47,473 nt of DNA from positions 1-47,473 of the forward strand of contig NZ_KB899166.1 of NCBI RefSeq assembly GCF_000378065.1. Reading direction: 5' to 3'. Position numbers and translations under genes: made by a program. This document shows, piece by piece, positions 1 through 8,106 of the stretch. The notes beneath the pieces were generated by a model. The model did not search any database. It worked only from the letters and a program-made list of their open reading frames with translations, and was not told the DNA's origin. The number at the start of each line of letters is the position of its first letter. Within the stretch, counting starts at the first letter, position 1. This stretch comes from Porphyromonas gulae DSM 15663 (GTDB taxonomy: Bacteria; Bacteroidota; Bacteroidia; Bacteroidales; Porphyromonadaceae).

Positions 1-321
1 GCCGTCAATGGCGATATGTTTACCATCTAAGTCGCTAATGAGTTCTTTCCCATAAACTTGAAGACAAGCATAGAGAGACTGAGGCTCAATACGTTGGAGC
101 ACTCTTTCAAAGGTGTCTACGCTCGGACAACCATTCGGCAACTCAACCGGTGGGCGAAGAGATGCTCCTCGCTCTAAGCAAAGTTCATGCATGGACTCAT
201 AATCCTCGCCTCCACACAGATAACTCGCCAGTGCTATAACCAGAATATCGCTTAACTTATGCTTGCAACGACCCACTACACGTGGATCTTCTACCTTAGA
301 AAAATAAACTTGTACATCCAT
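1..321 (-). CDS. ISAs1-family transposase, N-terminal part (cut by window edge)
   Basis: Reading the reverse strand from the ATG at 319-321 gives 107 codons open to the window edge. The protein starts MDVQVYFSKVEDPRVVGRCK and continues with HKLSDILVIALASYLCGGED and later DLDGKHIAIDG, the N-terminal region and the first catalytic-Asp neighbourhood of ISAs1 (H-repeat) DDE transposases. The C-terminal two thirds lie outside the window, so integrity cannot be judged. The element end would lie a few tens of bases to the right of 321, but I cannot define the terminal inverted repeat because another scrap of the same sequence starts at 357. P. gingivalis carries several ISAs1-type copies; which named ISPg this is cannot be settled here. 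Confidence 0.8.
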   Translation of the reverse strand, partial: MDVQVYFSKVEDPRVVGRCKHKLSDILVIALASYLCGGEDYESMHELCLERGASLRPPVELPNGCPSVDTFERVLQRIEPQSLYACLQVYGKELISDLDGKHIAIDG

Positions 322-356
322 AACGCGGAGGTGTGCGACGCGATCAGAGTGCTTAA

Positions 357-392
357 TCCTTAGAAAAATAATCTTGTACATCCATAACCCGA
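357..392 (-). repeat. Duplicated scrap of the transposase 5' end
   Basis: This stretch repeats 295-330 almost base for base (the shared core reads tagaaaaataa-cttgtacat on the + strand). On the reverse strand it encodes MDVQDYFSK followed at once by a stop, matching the first residues of the neighbouring ISAs1 transposase (MDVQVYFSK). It is either the end of an older IS copy into which the intact one inserted or a short tandem duplication made at the element end. It encodes nothing functional. Confidence 0.65.
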
Positions 393-462
393 AGATAGCT
401 CTATTTTGATGCGGTTGCCCTGTTTGAGAGCTTGAGCAGAATTGGATATAACTGTTTTTAAT

Positions 463-470
463 TAACTTTG
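463..470 (+). promoter_or_regulatory. Possible -7 box for the R-M operon
   Basis: TAACTTTG fits the Bacteroidetes -7 consensus TAnnTTTG. It would give a leader of about 90 nt before the methyltransferase ATG at 568. No TTTG box is seen at the expected -33 spacing, so support is only moderate. Confidence 0.35.
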
Positions 471-567
471 GAAGTGCAAAAAGCTACAATAAGCATAAAA
501 CGATGTAGAGTGATGATCGAAACTTCAAACAAGCAAAACCATTGACGATTTCAATAGTTGTATAAAA

Positions 568-1431
568 ATGAAGGAAATAAAAACGGATTTATATTTAGGT
601 GATAGTAAAGAACAACTGAAATTACTCCCGTCTAATTCAGTTGATTTAATTATAACATCACCACCTTATGCAGATCAGCGAAAAAGCACCTATGGTGGTA
701 TTCGACCGGATAAATATGTAGAGTGGTTCTTACCGATTTCCGAACAATTATTACGAGTGTTAAAGCCTTCTGGTACGTTTATACTAAATATAAAAGAAAA
801 AGTCGTAGCTGGAGAAAGGAGTACTTATGTTATGGAGCTAATCATTGAAATGCGTAAGCAGGGGTGGCTTTGGACAGAAGAATTTATTTGGCATAAAAAA
901 AATTCGTATCCGGGAAAATGGCCCAATCGTTTCCGTGATGCTTGGGAAAGACTTTTGCAATTCAACAAACATAAACACTTTAAGATGTACCAGGAAGAGG
1001 TTATGGTTCCCATGGGAGATTGGGCCAAAACAAGACTTCAAAAGCTTTCCCAAACAGACAAGATTCGGGACAATTCTAAAGTTGGTAGTGGATTCGGGAA
1101 AAACATTTCCAATTGGATCGACAGAGATAAAGCATATCCGACCAATGTCTTATATCTCGCGACAGAATGTAATAACAAAAATCATAGTGCGGCATTTCCA
1201 GAAGGATTACCAGAATGGTTTATCAAATTATTTACAACTGAATATGACACTGTCCTTGATCCTTTCATGGGTTCAGGCACCACGCTACTCGTTGCCAACA
1301 GGATGAAAAGAAACTCTATCGGCATAGATGTAATACCCGAATACTACACAATGGTAAAAAATCGTCTCAATCAATTCGAGCAATATTTATTCGAAAACCC
1401 ATCAAACTATGAAAAAGTTAAAAATAAATGA
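568..1431 (+). CDS. Site-specific DNA methyltransferase of a type II R-M system (probably N4-cytosine)
   Basis: This 287-residue protein transfers a methyl group from S-adenosylmethionine to a DNA base, protecting host DNA from the restriction enzyme encoded next door. The catalytic motif TSPPYAD is at residues 30-36 and the SAM-binding motif DPFMGSGTT at 231-239, so motif IV precedes motif I, the beta-class order. SPPY rather than NPPY or DPPY favours N4-cytosine over N6-adenine methylation, but that is a family tendency, not proof. Length is normal for the class. The gene is AT-rich compared with the housekeeping genes to its right and sits beside IS sequence, so horizontal acquisition is likely. 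It overlaps the next gene by 23 bp, implying one transcript. The recognition sequence cannot be inferred. Confidence 0.9.
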   Translation: MKEIKTDLYLGDSKEQLKLLPSNSVDLIITSPPYADQRKSTYGGIRPDKYVEWFLPISEQLLRVLKPSGTFILNIKEKVVAGERSTYVMELIIEMRKQGWLWTEEFIWHKKNSYPGKWPNRFRDAWERLLQFNKHKHFKMYQEEVMVPMGDWAKTRLQKLSQTDKIRDNSKVGSGFGKNISNWIDRDKAYPTNVLYLATECNNKNHSAAFPEGLPEWFIKLFTTEYDTVLDPFMGSGTTLLVANRMKRNSIGIDVIPEYYTMVKNRLNQFEQYLFENPSNYEKVKNK

Positions 1432-2143
1432 CGTAAAAGAATACGTTGAAAATGAAATAAGCAATTTCCACACAAATCGCATTGACAGTCTCGACAAATT
1501 AAAACTCGAAAAAGTATTAAAACGCAAAAACCCATACTTATTTAAAGCAAAAAATGTTTTGACGGCAGAACAAATTGTTCGGGGATTTGTAGATGCACAT
1601 ATTTCCTCTAATGAGGAAACTATTTTTGGCGATTGGTTAGAAGGATTAGCCATCTTTATCAACGAAAAGGTATATGGAGGCCGAAAGTCAGGGATAGAGG
1701 GAGTCGATTTAGAGTTTGAGAAGGATAAAAAAAGATATATCGTCTCCATAAAATCAGGCCCTAATTGGGGTAATAGCTCGCAACAAAAAAAGATGATAGC
1801 GGATTTTAACACAGCGAAGAAAACATTACGTACAAGCAAATCAAATTTAAATGTTATTGCTGTGAATGGATGCTGCTATGGACAAGATAATAAACCGGAC
1901 AAAGGAGCATACTATAAATATTGTGGACAACGCTTTTGGGAATTTATTTCTGGCGATAAAGATCTCTATACTAAAATAATTGAACCACTTGGGCACAAGG
2001 CAAAACAAAAGAATGAAGAATTTATCAATTCATACACAAAAACCATCAATAAATTTACAAAAGAATTTACAAAAGAATTTTGCAAAGAAGATGGAGACAT
2101 TGATTGGGAAAAATTAGTACAATTCAATTCTTCTCAAGAGTGA
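1409..2143 (+). CDS. Probable type II restriction endonuclease
   Basis: A 244-residue protein whose ATG lies inside the end of the methyltransferase gene in another frame, the usual tight arrangement of an R-M pair. Its middle holds an E...GVDLEF...YIVSIKSGPNWGN pattern: an acidic residue, an Asp in a strand, then an (I)KSG lysine followed by a conserved-looking SGPNWGNSSQ segment. This fits a PD-(D/E)XK nuclease core in which the usual D/E before K is replaced by S-I-K. I think it resembles the PmeII/TdeIII-like endonuclease families, but that is memory of family style. The role is inferred mainly from position next to the methyltransferase. Lysine-rich and AT-rich, like its partner. Specificity unknown. 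Confidence 0.75.
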   Translation: MKKLKINDVKEYVENEISNFHTNRIDSLDKLKLEKVLKRKNPYLFKAKNVLTAEQIVRGFVDAHISSNEETIFGDWLEGLAIFINEKVYGGRKSGIEGVDLEFEKDKKRYIVSIKSGPNWGNSSQQKKMIADFNTAKKTLRTSKSNLNVIAVNGCCYGQDNKPDKGAYYKYCGQRFWEFISGDKDLYTKIIEPLGHKAKQKNEEFINSYTKTINKFTKEFTKEFCKEDGDIDWEKLVQFNSSQE

Positions 2144-2162
2144 AAAGAAAAACAAATACTCT

Positions 2163-2210
2163 CACCTCAAAAGAGGTGTAACTGCCCCGAAGAGAGGGAA
2201 TATCCCTTTT
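2163..2210 (+). terminator. Hairpins after the R-M operon
   Basis: Two small perfect hairpins follow the endonuclease stop: CACCTC-AAAA-GAGGTG (2163-2178), and AGGGA-ATA-TCCCT with a short T run at about 2194-2210. Either could end the R-M transcript, but both stems are short and the T run overlaps the next promoter's -33 box. Confidence 0.35.
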
Positions 2211-2242
2211 GGCACCTCCTTGACCTTAGACTGCTATCTTTG
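2208..2242 (+). promoter_or_regulatory. Promoter of the ybjQ-like gene
   Basis: TTTG at 2208-2211 and TATCTTTG at 2235-2242 match both boxes of the Bacteroidetes primary-sigma promoter (TTTG near -33, TAnnTTTG near -7) at a spacing of 27 bp between box starts. It predicts transcription from about 2248, some 33 nt before the ATG at 2281. This is the best two-box match I found in the window. Confidence 0.6.
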
Positions 2243-2280
2243 TAGCACATTGATCCCAAACAAGACAAAAAACAACCATC

Positions 2281-2595
2281 ATGATTCTATCCACAACCCC
2301 CAATATCGAAGGACGACACATTCGCCAATACTGTGGCATAGTCTCCGGTGAGGCCATCATGGGAGCCAACATTGTACGCGACTTTTTTGCGAGTATCCGA
2401 GACGTGGTTGGCGGACGCTCCGGATCCTACGAGGAAGTAATCCACAAAGCGAAGAACGAAGCACTGGACGAGATGCAGCGTGAAGCCGTGCGATTAGGTG
2501 CCGATGCCATTCTTTCTATCGACATCGACTACGAAACCATCGGTACATCCATGCTGATGGTTGCCGTTTCCGGTACGGCAGTCATATTGGAATAG
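2281..2595 (+). CDS. YbjQ-family (UPF0145) protein
   Basis: The 104-residue product belongs by sequence to the YbjQ/UPF0145 family, small pentamer-forming proteins sometimes labelled heavy-metal-binding. Visible family hallmarks are an N-terminal [20 protein letters not shown] strand pair, [20 protein letters not shown], a helix with [21 protein letters not shown], and a C-terminal strand ending SGTAVILE. Length is typical. There is no signal peptide or membrane segment, so it is probably cytoplasmic. It has its own well-formed promoter and is followed by a separate promoter for gdh, so it is probably monocistronic. The biological role of the family is not established. Confidence 0.88.
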   Translation: MILSTTPNIEGRHIRQYCGIVSGEAIMGANIVRDFFASIRDVVGGRSGSYEEVIHKAKNEALDEMQREAVRLGADAILSIDIDYETIGTSMLMVAVSGTAVILE

Positions 2596-2851
2596 TTCCG
2601 GAAGGTGGCTTCTTGATACACCCCCTTCTCCGACTATTCTGATCAAATACGAATGCTCACACTTACTCCGGAAACAAACTGCTTATTCTGTACCGAAGCC
2701 TGTTTTCGGCCGTACATTCTTGGCAGTCGAGAGGTGCCTTTTTGCTCCTTTACAGAGCCTACTGGAGGTAAGTTCAGTTGCCTCGCGAGCACAAGCGAAC
2801 TCAGAAAACTTTATTTTTGAGAAAAGGCTTGAAAGTTCCAAACACATTAGC

Positions 2852-2859
2852 TACTTTTG
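2852..2859 (+). promoter_or_regulatory. Probable -7 box of gdh
   Basis: TACTTTTG matches TAnnTTTG and would start transcription near 2866, about 30 nt before the gdh ATG at 2895. The -33 region has only a weak CTTGA. The remaining 2596-2851 stretch shows nothing recognisable. Confidence 0.45.
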
Positions 2860-2894
2860 CCGGAGTAATCTCTTACTATTATTTAGAGTTCTCT

Positions 2895-4232
2895 ATGAAG
2901 ACCCAAGAAATTATGACAATGCTGGAGGCTAAGCACCCCGGCGAAAGCGAATTCCTCCAAGCAGTGAAGGAAGTTCTTCTCTCAGTAGAAGAAGTGTACA
3001 ACCAACATCCCGAGTTCGAAAAGAACGGTATCATCGAGCGTATCGTAGAGCCGGATCGTGTATTCACATTCCGTGTACCCTGGGTAGATGACCACGGTAA
3101 GGTACAGGTAAACATCGGCTACCGCGTTCAGTTCAACAATGCCATCGGTCCGTACAAAGGCGGTATCCGTTTCCATCCTTCAGTGAACCTCTCTATCCTG
3201 AAGTTCCTCGGATTCGAACAGATGTTCAAGAATGCACTCACTACTCTCCCCATGGGTGGAGGTAAAGGTGGTGCCGACTTCTCTCCCAAGGGCAAGAGCG
3301 AAGCCGAAATCATGCGTTTCTGCCAGAGCTTCATGACCGAATTGTGGCGGAACATCGGTCCTGACACCGACATTCCTGCCGGTGACATCGGCGTAGGCGG
3401 TCGCGAAGTAGGTTATATGTTCGGTATGTACAAGAAGCTCGCTCGTGAGCATACAGGTACGCTTACCGGCAAGGGATTCGAGTTCGGCGGTTCTCGTCTG
3501 CGTCCCGAATCTACCGGTTTCGGTGCTGTTTACTTCGTACAGAACATGTGTAAGCAAAATGGCGTAGACTACAAGGGCAAGACTGTTGCTATCTCCGGAT
3601 TCGGTAACGTTGCTTGGGGTGTAGCTCAGAAAGCTACCGAGCTGGGCATGAAAGTTGTTACGATCTCCGGTCCTGACGGCTATGTTTACGATCCCGACGG
3701 TATCAACACACCGGAGAAATTCCAGTGCATGCTTGACCTCCGCGACAGTGGCAATGACGTAGTATCTGACTACGTTAAGAGATTCCCCAACGCTCAGTTC
3801 TTCGCCGGCAAGAAGCCTTGGGAGCAAAAGGTAGACTTCGCTATGCCTTGCGCTACGCAGAACGAGATGAACCTCGAAGATGCCAAGACACTGCACAAGA
3901 ACGGTGTTATCCTCGTAGCTGAAACGTCTAACATGGGTTGTACAGCCGAAGCCAGCGAATACTATGTAGAGCACAAGATGCTCTTTGCTCCGGGTAAGGC
4001 TGTTAATGCAGGTGGTGTTTCTTGCTCAGGTCTCGAAATGACACAGAATGCTATGCACCTCGTTTGGACGAACGAAGAAGTGGACAAGTGGCTGCACCAG
4101 ATCATGCAAGACATCCACGACCAGTGCGTTACTTACGGTAAGGAAGGCAACTACATCGACTACGTGAAGGGTGCTAACATCGCCGGCTTCATGAAGGTTG
4201 CCAAAGCTATGGTAGCTCAGGGCGTTTGCTAA
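2895..4232 (+). CDS. gdh: Glutamate dehydrogenase
   Basis: This cytoplasmic enzyme oxidatively deaminates glutamate to 2-oxoglutarate and ammonia, a central step in amino-acid fermentation. The ATG at 2895 starts MKTQEIMTMLEAKHPGESEF and gives 445 residues, the length usual for hexameric bacterial GDH and, from memory, for the P. gingivalis enzyme. An upstream in-frame ATG at 2778 would lie before the promoter box, so it was not used. The catalytic lysine motif PMGGGKGGADFSPKG is at 119-133 (K124), substrate contacts GPYKGGIRFHP at 85-95, and the Rossmann motif SGFGNVAWG lies in the second domain. Cofactor choice cannot be read safely from sequence; the P. gingivalis enzyme is usually called NAD-specific. 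Codon use is that of a highly expressed gene. A terminator follows. Confidence 0.96.
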   Translation: MKTQEIMTMLEAKHPGESEFLQAVKEVLLSVEEVYNQHPEFEKNGIIERIVEPDRVFTFRVPWVDDHGKVQVNIGYRVQFNNAIGPYKGGIRFHPSVNLSILKFLGFEQMFKNALTTLPMGGGKGGADFSPKGKSEAEIMRFCQSFMTELWRNIGPDTDIPAGDIGVGGREVGYMFGMYKKLAREHTGTLTGKGFEFGGSRLRPESTGFGAVYFVQNMCKQNGVDYKGKTVAISGFGNVAWGVAQKATELGMKVVTISGPDGYVYDPDGINTPEKFQCMLDLRDSGNDVVSDYVKRFPNAQFFAGKKPWEQKVDFAMPCATQNEMNLEDAKTLHKNGVILVAETSNMGCTAEASEYYVEHKMLFAPGKAVNAGGVSCSGLEMTQNAMHLVWTNEEVDKWLHQIMQDIHDQCVTYGKEGNYIDYVKGANIAGFMKVAKAMVAQGVC

Positions 4233-4286
4233 TCCCTGACCTCACTCCCCTCTGCTCACACAGAGCAGATACAAAAACGAAAAAGC

Positions 4287-4330
4287 AGAGACGTACCTCC
4301 CGAGGGGGAGATACGTCTCTTTTTATTTTT
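4287..4330 (+). terminator. Rho-independent terminator of gdh
   Basis: A 15-bp stem with one mismatch (AGAGACGTACCTCCC against GGGAGATACGTCTCT) closes on a short loop and is followed by TTTTATTTTT. It lies 55 bp after the gdh stop. Confidence 0.85.
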
Positions 4331-4426
4331 CTCAACGACCATTTCGTTCGAGCCAATACCTTACAGAAAGAAATATTTAGACTTTACGGTCTTAACCTAA
4401 AATGTTTTTCTTCGATGTAGTATAAT

Positions 4427-4434
4427 TATCTTTG
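4427..4434 (+). promoter_or_regulatory. Possible -7 box of the rhomboid gene
   Basis: TATCTTTG fits TAnnTTTG; a T-rich AATGTTTTTC lies near the -33 position. The leader would be roughly 110 nt. No other feature was found between the gdh terminator and 4549. Confidence 0.4.
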
Positions 4435-4548
4435 TTTTATCGTAAAAGTATATCGTTCTTACTACCCCATATAAGAACGATGACAGATGAGGAAATTAAA
4501 AAAGTAGATTTCGATCCAGACTTATAGGTTGAAGCAATATACCCTTCT

Positions 4549-6084
4549 ATGAAAGAAAAACTCAGAATAGTTTTCCGGCCGTTTGTCCTCATTCTAATCT
4601 GCCTGACAATAGGATATACTTTCTTGCACTGGCTACTCATTATCGAACTCTCCCTCTTTCAACCCAAAGAAATAGTCAGTAATTTTTTGATTCCTATAAT
4701 TCTAACAGCTTTGATCTCATGGATTTATATTCCATCCAGGCTCAAAGTACTAAAACTAAAATGGAGAAGAAGAGATTGGCGCCTCTTGTACAGTTGCATC
4801 GCCTGGATAGCCTTGACTATCCCATTGACAATCGCTCAGAGTTATATGGAGTCAGCTACAGGGAAACTAACAGAATTAGACTCGATCAAAGAGATCAATC
4901 GCTTGCCTCCGACAAAGTACTATACAGTGAAAAGATGGTATATAGACAAAAAGAGAAGTAGCACACATTTCTCTTATAATGTAAGCGGCAGATACTCTCA
5001 GTATTTCAAAATGGATCTCTATATGTCCATACCGCTTTTAGATAGTGAAAAAGATACTGCAACAAATAATCCGTGCGCTTGGTTAGGTGTATCTTATCAC
5101 AAAACGATCAGCAACCGCCTCAAAGAGAATAGGAAGACTGAAGAAATCAATGACTTTATCCAAATAAGCCTAAGGCTCTTCAACAACAAGGATGTATCGG
5201 ACATCTCTTATTTGGAAAGAATCGGTAACACTGACGATAGAGATGGATATCTTCAAGCTATCAGTCAAGGCATAGACAAGCGCCATGAAACAATATTGAT
5301 TGGGGTCCAAGAGCCTTTCAACAACAGAAACGGAAACAAACTCGAAAGTATGCTAATTGCTGCTTTTGCAGGAACGATTCTTTGGTTGTTTTTGTCACTA
5401 AAACCTCAAATAGATCCGAAAGAACTAAAACGAATCAAAGCGGGCAAGCCGGATAGAGTGGCTAGTCGAAATTTTGGGATGCAACTGAGTTATATCAAAC
5501 CACATGGAGACTTCTTGATAACCCCCATCATCATATACATCAACATCGCTGTCTTCTGGTTCCTCGCTTTGAAAGAAAGAAGTTTCATCCACCTTGACGG
5601 AGCCAATTTGATGAAATGGGGTGCAAACTTTCGTCCCTTGGTACAAAGCGGTGAATGGTGGCGCCTGCTTACAAACACATTTTTACATGGTGGAATAATC
5701 CACCTTGCGGCCAACATGCTTGCATTGTATGTTGTAGGTGTGGAATTGGAGCCAAAGCTGGGAAGGAGGAAATTTTCGATAACGTATTTATTGATCGGCA
5801 TTTTGTCCAGCATCACGAGTGTTTGGTGGCATGAAAACACAATAAGCGTAGGAAGTTCAGGAGCAATATTGGGGTTATATGGAGTTTTACTCGCTTTGTT
5901 ATTAACAAAAACTTTCCCTGGTACCATTGACAAACCATTTTTGCTGAGTACAACCATTTTTGTCGGGATCAACCTAACAGCCGGATTAGCTGTAGGAATA
6001 GACAATGCGGCTCACATTGGAGGACTTATAAGTGGCTTTGTCCTTGGCTTAACATTCTTGCCAACCATCAGGAAAGGAAAATAA
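4549..6084 (+). CDS. Rhomboid-family intramembrane serine protease
   Basis: A 511-residue membrane protein. Residues 1-70 hold two hydrophobic segments, followed by a charged stretch of about 200 residues of unknown fold. The C-terminal third is a rhomboid core: GEWWRLLTNTFLHGGIIHLA (the conserved WR and first-histidine region), NMLALYVVGVELEPKLG, the nucleophile motif VGSSGAILGLYG with Ser437, and the catalytic histidine in NAAHIGGLISGF (His489). Both members of the Ser-His dyad are therefore present and an active protease is likely; its substrate is unknown. The long N-terminal extension is unusual beside minimal ~200-residue rhomboids but is seen in Bacteroidetes. Only 37 bp separate it from the exported nuclease gene downstream, so the two may share a transcript. 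Confidence 0.9.
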   Translation: MKEKLRIVFRPFVLILICLTIGYTFLHWLLIIELSLFQPKEIVSNFLIPIILTALISWIYIPSRLKVLKLKWRRRDWRLLYSCIAWIALTIPLTIAQSYMESATGKLTELDSIKEINRLPPTKYYTVKRWYIDKKRSSTHFSYNVSGRYSQYFKMDLYMSIPLLDSEKDTATNNPCAWLGVSYHKTISNRLKENRKTEEINDFIQISLRLFNNKDVSDISYLERIGNTDDRDGYLQAISQGIDKRHETILIGVQEPFNNRNGNKLESMLIAAFAGTILWLFLSLKPQIDPKELKRIKAGKPDRVASRNFGMQLSYIKPHGDFLITPIIIYINIAVFWFLALKERSFIHLDGANLMKWGANFRPLVQSGEWWRLLTNTFLHGGIIHLAANMLALYVVGVELEPKLGRRKFSITYLLIGILSSITSVWWHENTISVGSSGAILGLYGVLLALLLTKTFPGTIDKPFLLSTTIFVGINLTAGLAVGIDNAAHIGGLISGFVLGLTFLPTIRKGK

Positions 6085-6121
6085 CCACATAAACATTCTC
6101 TATTTAACAGATCAAACAGAA

Positions 6122-6955
6122 ATGAAAAAGTATAAGATTGGTATAATCTTTGCCCTAATTAGTTTTTCGCTTATTGACATCACGGGAAACTTTGAAAAGA
6201 AAATTTCTACAAATACATTTGCAGAAAAAATTAATGGTAAGCTTTTCTCTAAGAAAGAAAGTCTGCAAAATGATTCAGTGTTAGAGATACCTGCTAAATT
6301 GAAGAATTGCCAGGAATTAATATTGAAGAGGAAAGGATATACTGTTTCGTACAACAAGCATACGCTATTACCTAATTGGGTTGCATGGCAACTGACTAAG
6401 AATCGTACAAGAGGGAAAAACAAAAGAGCAAAAAATATTTTTATCGAAGACATAGAGGTACCATCCCCTCGAGCCAACAATAGCGACTATAAAAATAGTG
6501 GATGGTCTAGAGGACATATGTGTCCAGCTGGAGACAATAAATGGGACAAAGACGCTATGCATGAATCCTTTCTCTTATCTAATATATGCCCACAAAATAG
6601 CAAGCTTAACAGTGGAGACTGGAATGAAATAGAACAAACATGTCGCAAATGGGCTACAAAACATAATAAAATATACATTGTATGCGGACCGATTATTCCT
6701 AAAGAGAAACAGATAACAATAGGCCACAATCAAATCGTTGTTCCAGAAGCTTTCTTCAAAGTCGTTTTAACACTTCATGAGAAACCTAAAGGTATTGGTT
6801 TCATCTGCGAAAATACAGATACAAACAGAAAAAAAGATTTTTATGTCAAGACAATAGATGAAGTAGAGAAAATAACCGGAATAGATTTTTTCCATAATCT
6901 ACCGAACGAGATAGAGAAAATAGTAGAGGCAAAAGCAAATATAGCCGACTGGTAA
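6122..6955 (+). CDS. Exported DNA/RNA non-specific endonuclease (NucA/NUC family)
   Basis: A 277-residue protein with a short N-terminal hydrophobic segment (MKKYKIGIIFALISFSLIDI) that looks like a signal peptide or anchor. The catalytic signature is WSRGHMCPAGDN followed by NICPQNSKLNSGDWNEIEQ, the (D)RGHxxP...N...Q..N...W..E pattern of the beta-beta-alpha metal (NUC, PF01223) nucleases; the histidine of RGHM is the general base and the Asn of NICPQN region helps bind Mg. The first position of DRGH is Ser here, a tolerated variation. It probably degrades extracellular DNA or RNA in the periplasm or outside the cell. The gene is very AT-rich, unlike its left neighbours except the R-M pair, and marks the start of an island reaching 9740. 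Confidence 0.88.
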   Translation: MKKYKIGIIFALISFSLIDITGNFEKKISTNTFAEKINGKLFSKKESLQNDSVLEIPAKLKNCQELILKRKGYTVSYNKHTLLPNWVAWQLTKNRTRGKNKRAKNIFIEDIEVPSPRANNSDYKNSGWSRGHMCPAGDNKWDKDAMHESFLLSNICPQNSKLNSGDWNEIEQTCRKWATKHNKIYIVCGPIIPKEKQITIGHNQIVVPEAFFKVVLTLHEKPKGIGFICENTDTNRKKDFYVKTIDEVEKITGIDFFHNLPNEIEKIVEAKANIADW

Positions 6956-7305
6956 AAACTTCCCATAAAACTAAAACTGATATAAGTATAAGAGAAACTA
7001 TCGCACTTAAGGCTCTGCCAATGCTAACTAAAAAATCATCTGAAAGCGTGGCTTGGCAAAGAGTTTTAATCAAACAACAGAAAAAGGCATTCTGAGACAA
7101 ATCCAAGTTTACATTCAATTTTATATTGGCCTCAAAGACAGTATTTCAAATACCTGTTCAATGATTCGAAAAGCAAGAAAGACAATAGCTGAAAACAAAA
7201 TGTACAACAATACAAACAAGATCTCACTCAAGAAAAAAAATGATTACTTTTGCATAGTTGTCAATCATAGGATAAACAAGACCAATTTTACTAAAGCTAT
7301 TCAAA
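6956..7305. other. Gene-free AT-rich stretch with a promoter box
   Basis: No convincing coding sequence is seen: the only open frame here lacks a signal, family motifs and coding-like composition, and it runs into the next gene in another frame. TACTTTTG at 7245-7252 fits the TAnnTTTG -7 box and would start transcription about 50 nt before the ATG at 7306. No strong terminator for the nuclease gene is visible. Confidence 0.4.
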
Positions 7306-8106
7306 ATGTTAAAAGCTATTCTTCTAGCAAGTTCTCTTCTTTGGCTGTCGTCAAACTTAACAGCACAAGAAAATGGATCAACACAAATAAAACGAGCCTA
7401 TCTCAAAGGAGATTTCATAGAACTACTTAAAATATATAATACTTATCCAGAATATAAAGTTCAAATTGAAGATGCCCTATTATTATCGATAGAAGAGAAA
7501 GAATTATCGTATGAAGAATGTTTGGCTGACATGAAATATTGCAAATCCAATAGGGAGTTATCTAATTTCTTCAACAAACTCTCGCAAGAAAAAACGTTAG
7601 AAATTACGAAAAAAATTTCCGAAATGACTATGGAAGAAATTGACGCTTACATAAAGAGTCATCCGGAAAGGCGCTTCATCGTGGAAAATTTATTAAATAC
7701 TTTTATAAACACATCTGCTGACACAATAACTTTGCTTGAACTTAACTATATACAGCGCACTCTACCTCAAATTCGCCCCACCCAAATACAACAATATCTA
7801 AATCAAAAAAACGAGGAGAAAAGAGATATTCTACTAAATAACATTGACTGGTTTTTAAACAACGAAAAAAGACTATTAAAAAATTTGCATTATGCCATCG
7901 AGAGGTCTGCATTAGAATTTCTATATAATGGATATAGGCAAGTTGCCATCTATTATGCAAAAATAGGCATGATTCCAGATAATATTGATGCTGCAGAAAA
8001 ACAATATCGACTATTGGTGAATGCATGCATACCAGAGAAAGCACTACAAAGGAGACTTCAGGAAGAAGCAGATAAATTTTTTTTGCAAAGAAATCAATTT
8101 AGCTAG
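7306..8106 (+). CDS. Unrecognised exported protein, probably the 5' part of a frameshifted gene
   Basis: A 266-residue product starting MLKAILLASSLLWLSSNLTA-QENG, a clear type I signal peptide with cleavage after LTA. The mature part is charged, Glu/Lys-rich and helical, with no motif I know. Near the end the frame crosses a run of eight T at 8077-8084 and stops soon after (FFLQRNQFS). Removing one T joins it smoothly to the open frame that continues to 8509, making a protein of about 400 residues. The break is therefore either a recent frameshift, a sequencing error in a homopolymer, or a slippage-controlled switch. The gene is as AT-rich as its neighbours, which suggests an acquired island. 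Function unknown. Confidence 0.6.
   Translation: MLKAILLASSLLWLSSNLTAQENGSTQIKRAYLKGDFIELLKIYNTYPEYKVQIEDALLLSIEEKELSYEECLADMKYCKSNRELSNFFNKLSQEKTLEITKKISEMTMEEIDAYIKSHPERRFIVENLLNTFINTSADTITLLELNYIQRTLPQIRPTQIQQYLNQKNEEKRDILLNNIDWFLNNEKRLLKNLHYAIERSALEFLYNGYRQVAIYYAKIGMIPDNIDAAEKQYRLLVNACIPEKALQRRLQEEADKFFLQRNQFS

Noticed and set aside
3180-3974. 264-codon open frame opposite gdh
   Set aside because: Antisense shadow of a highly biased gene; no recognisable domain and gdh itself is certain.
7053-7430. 125-codon open frame between the nuclease and the exported protein
   Set aside because: Lysine/Asn/Ser-rich only because of AT content, no signal or family, and overlaps the signal-peptide region of the better-supported gene at 7306.
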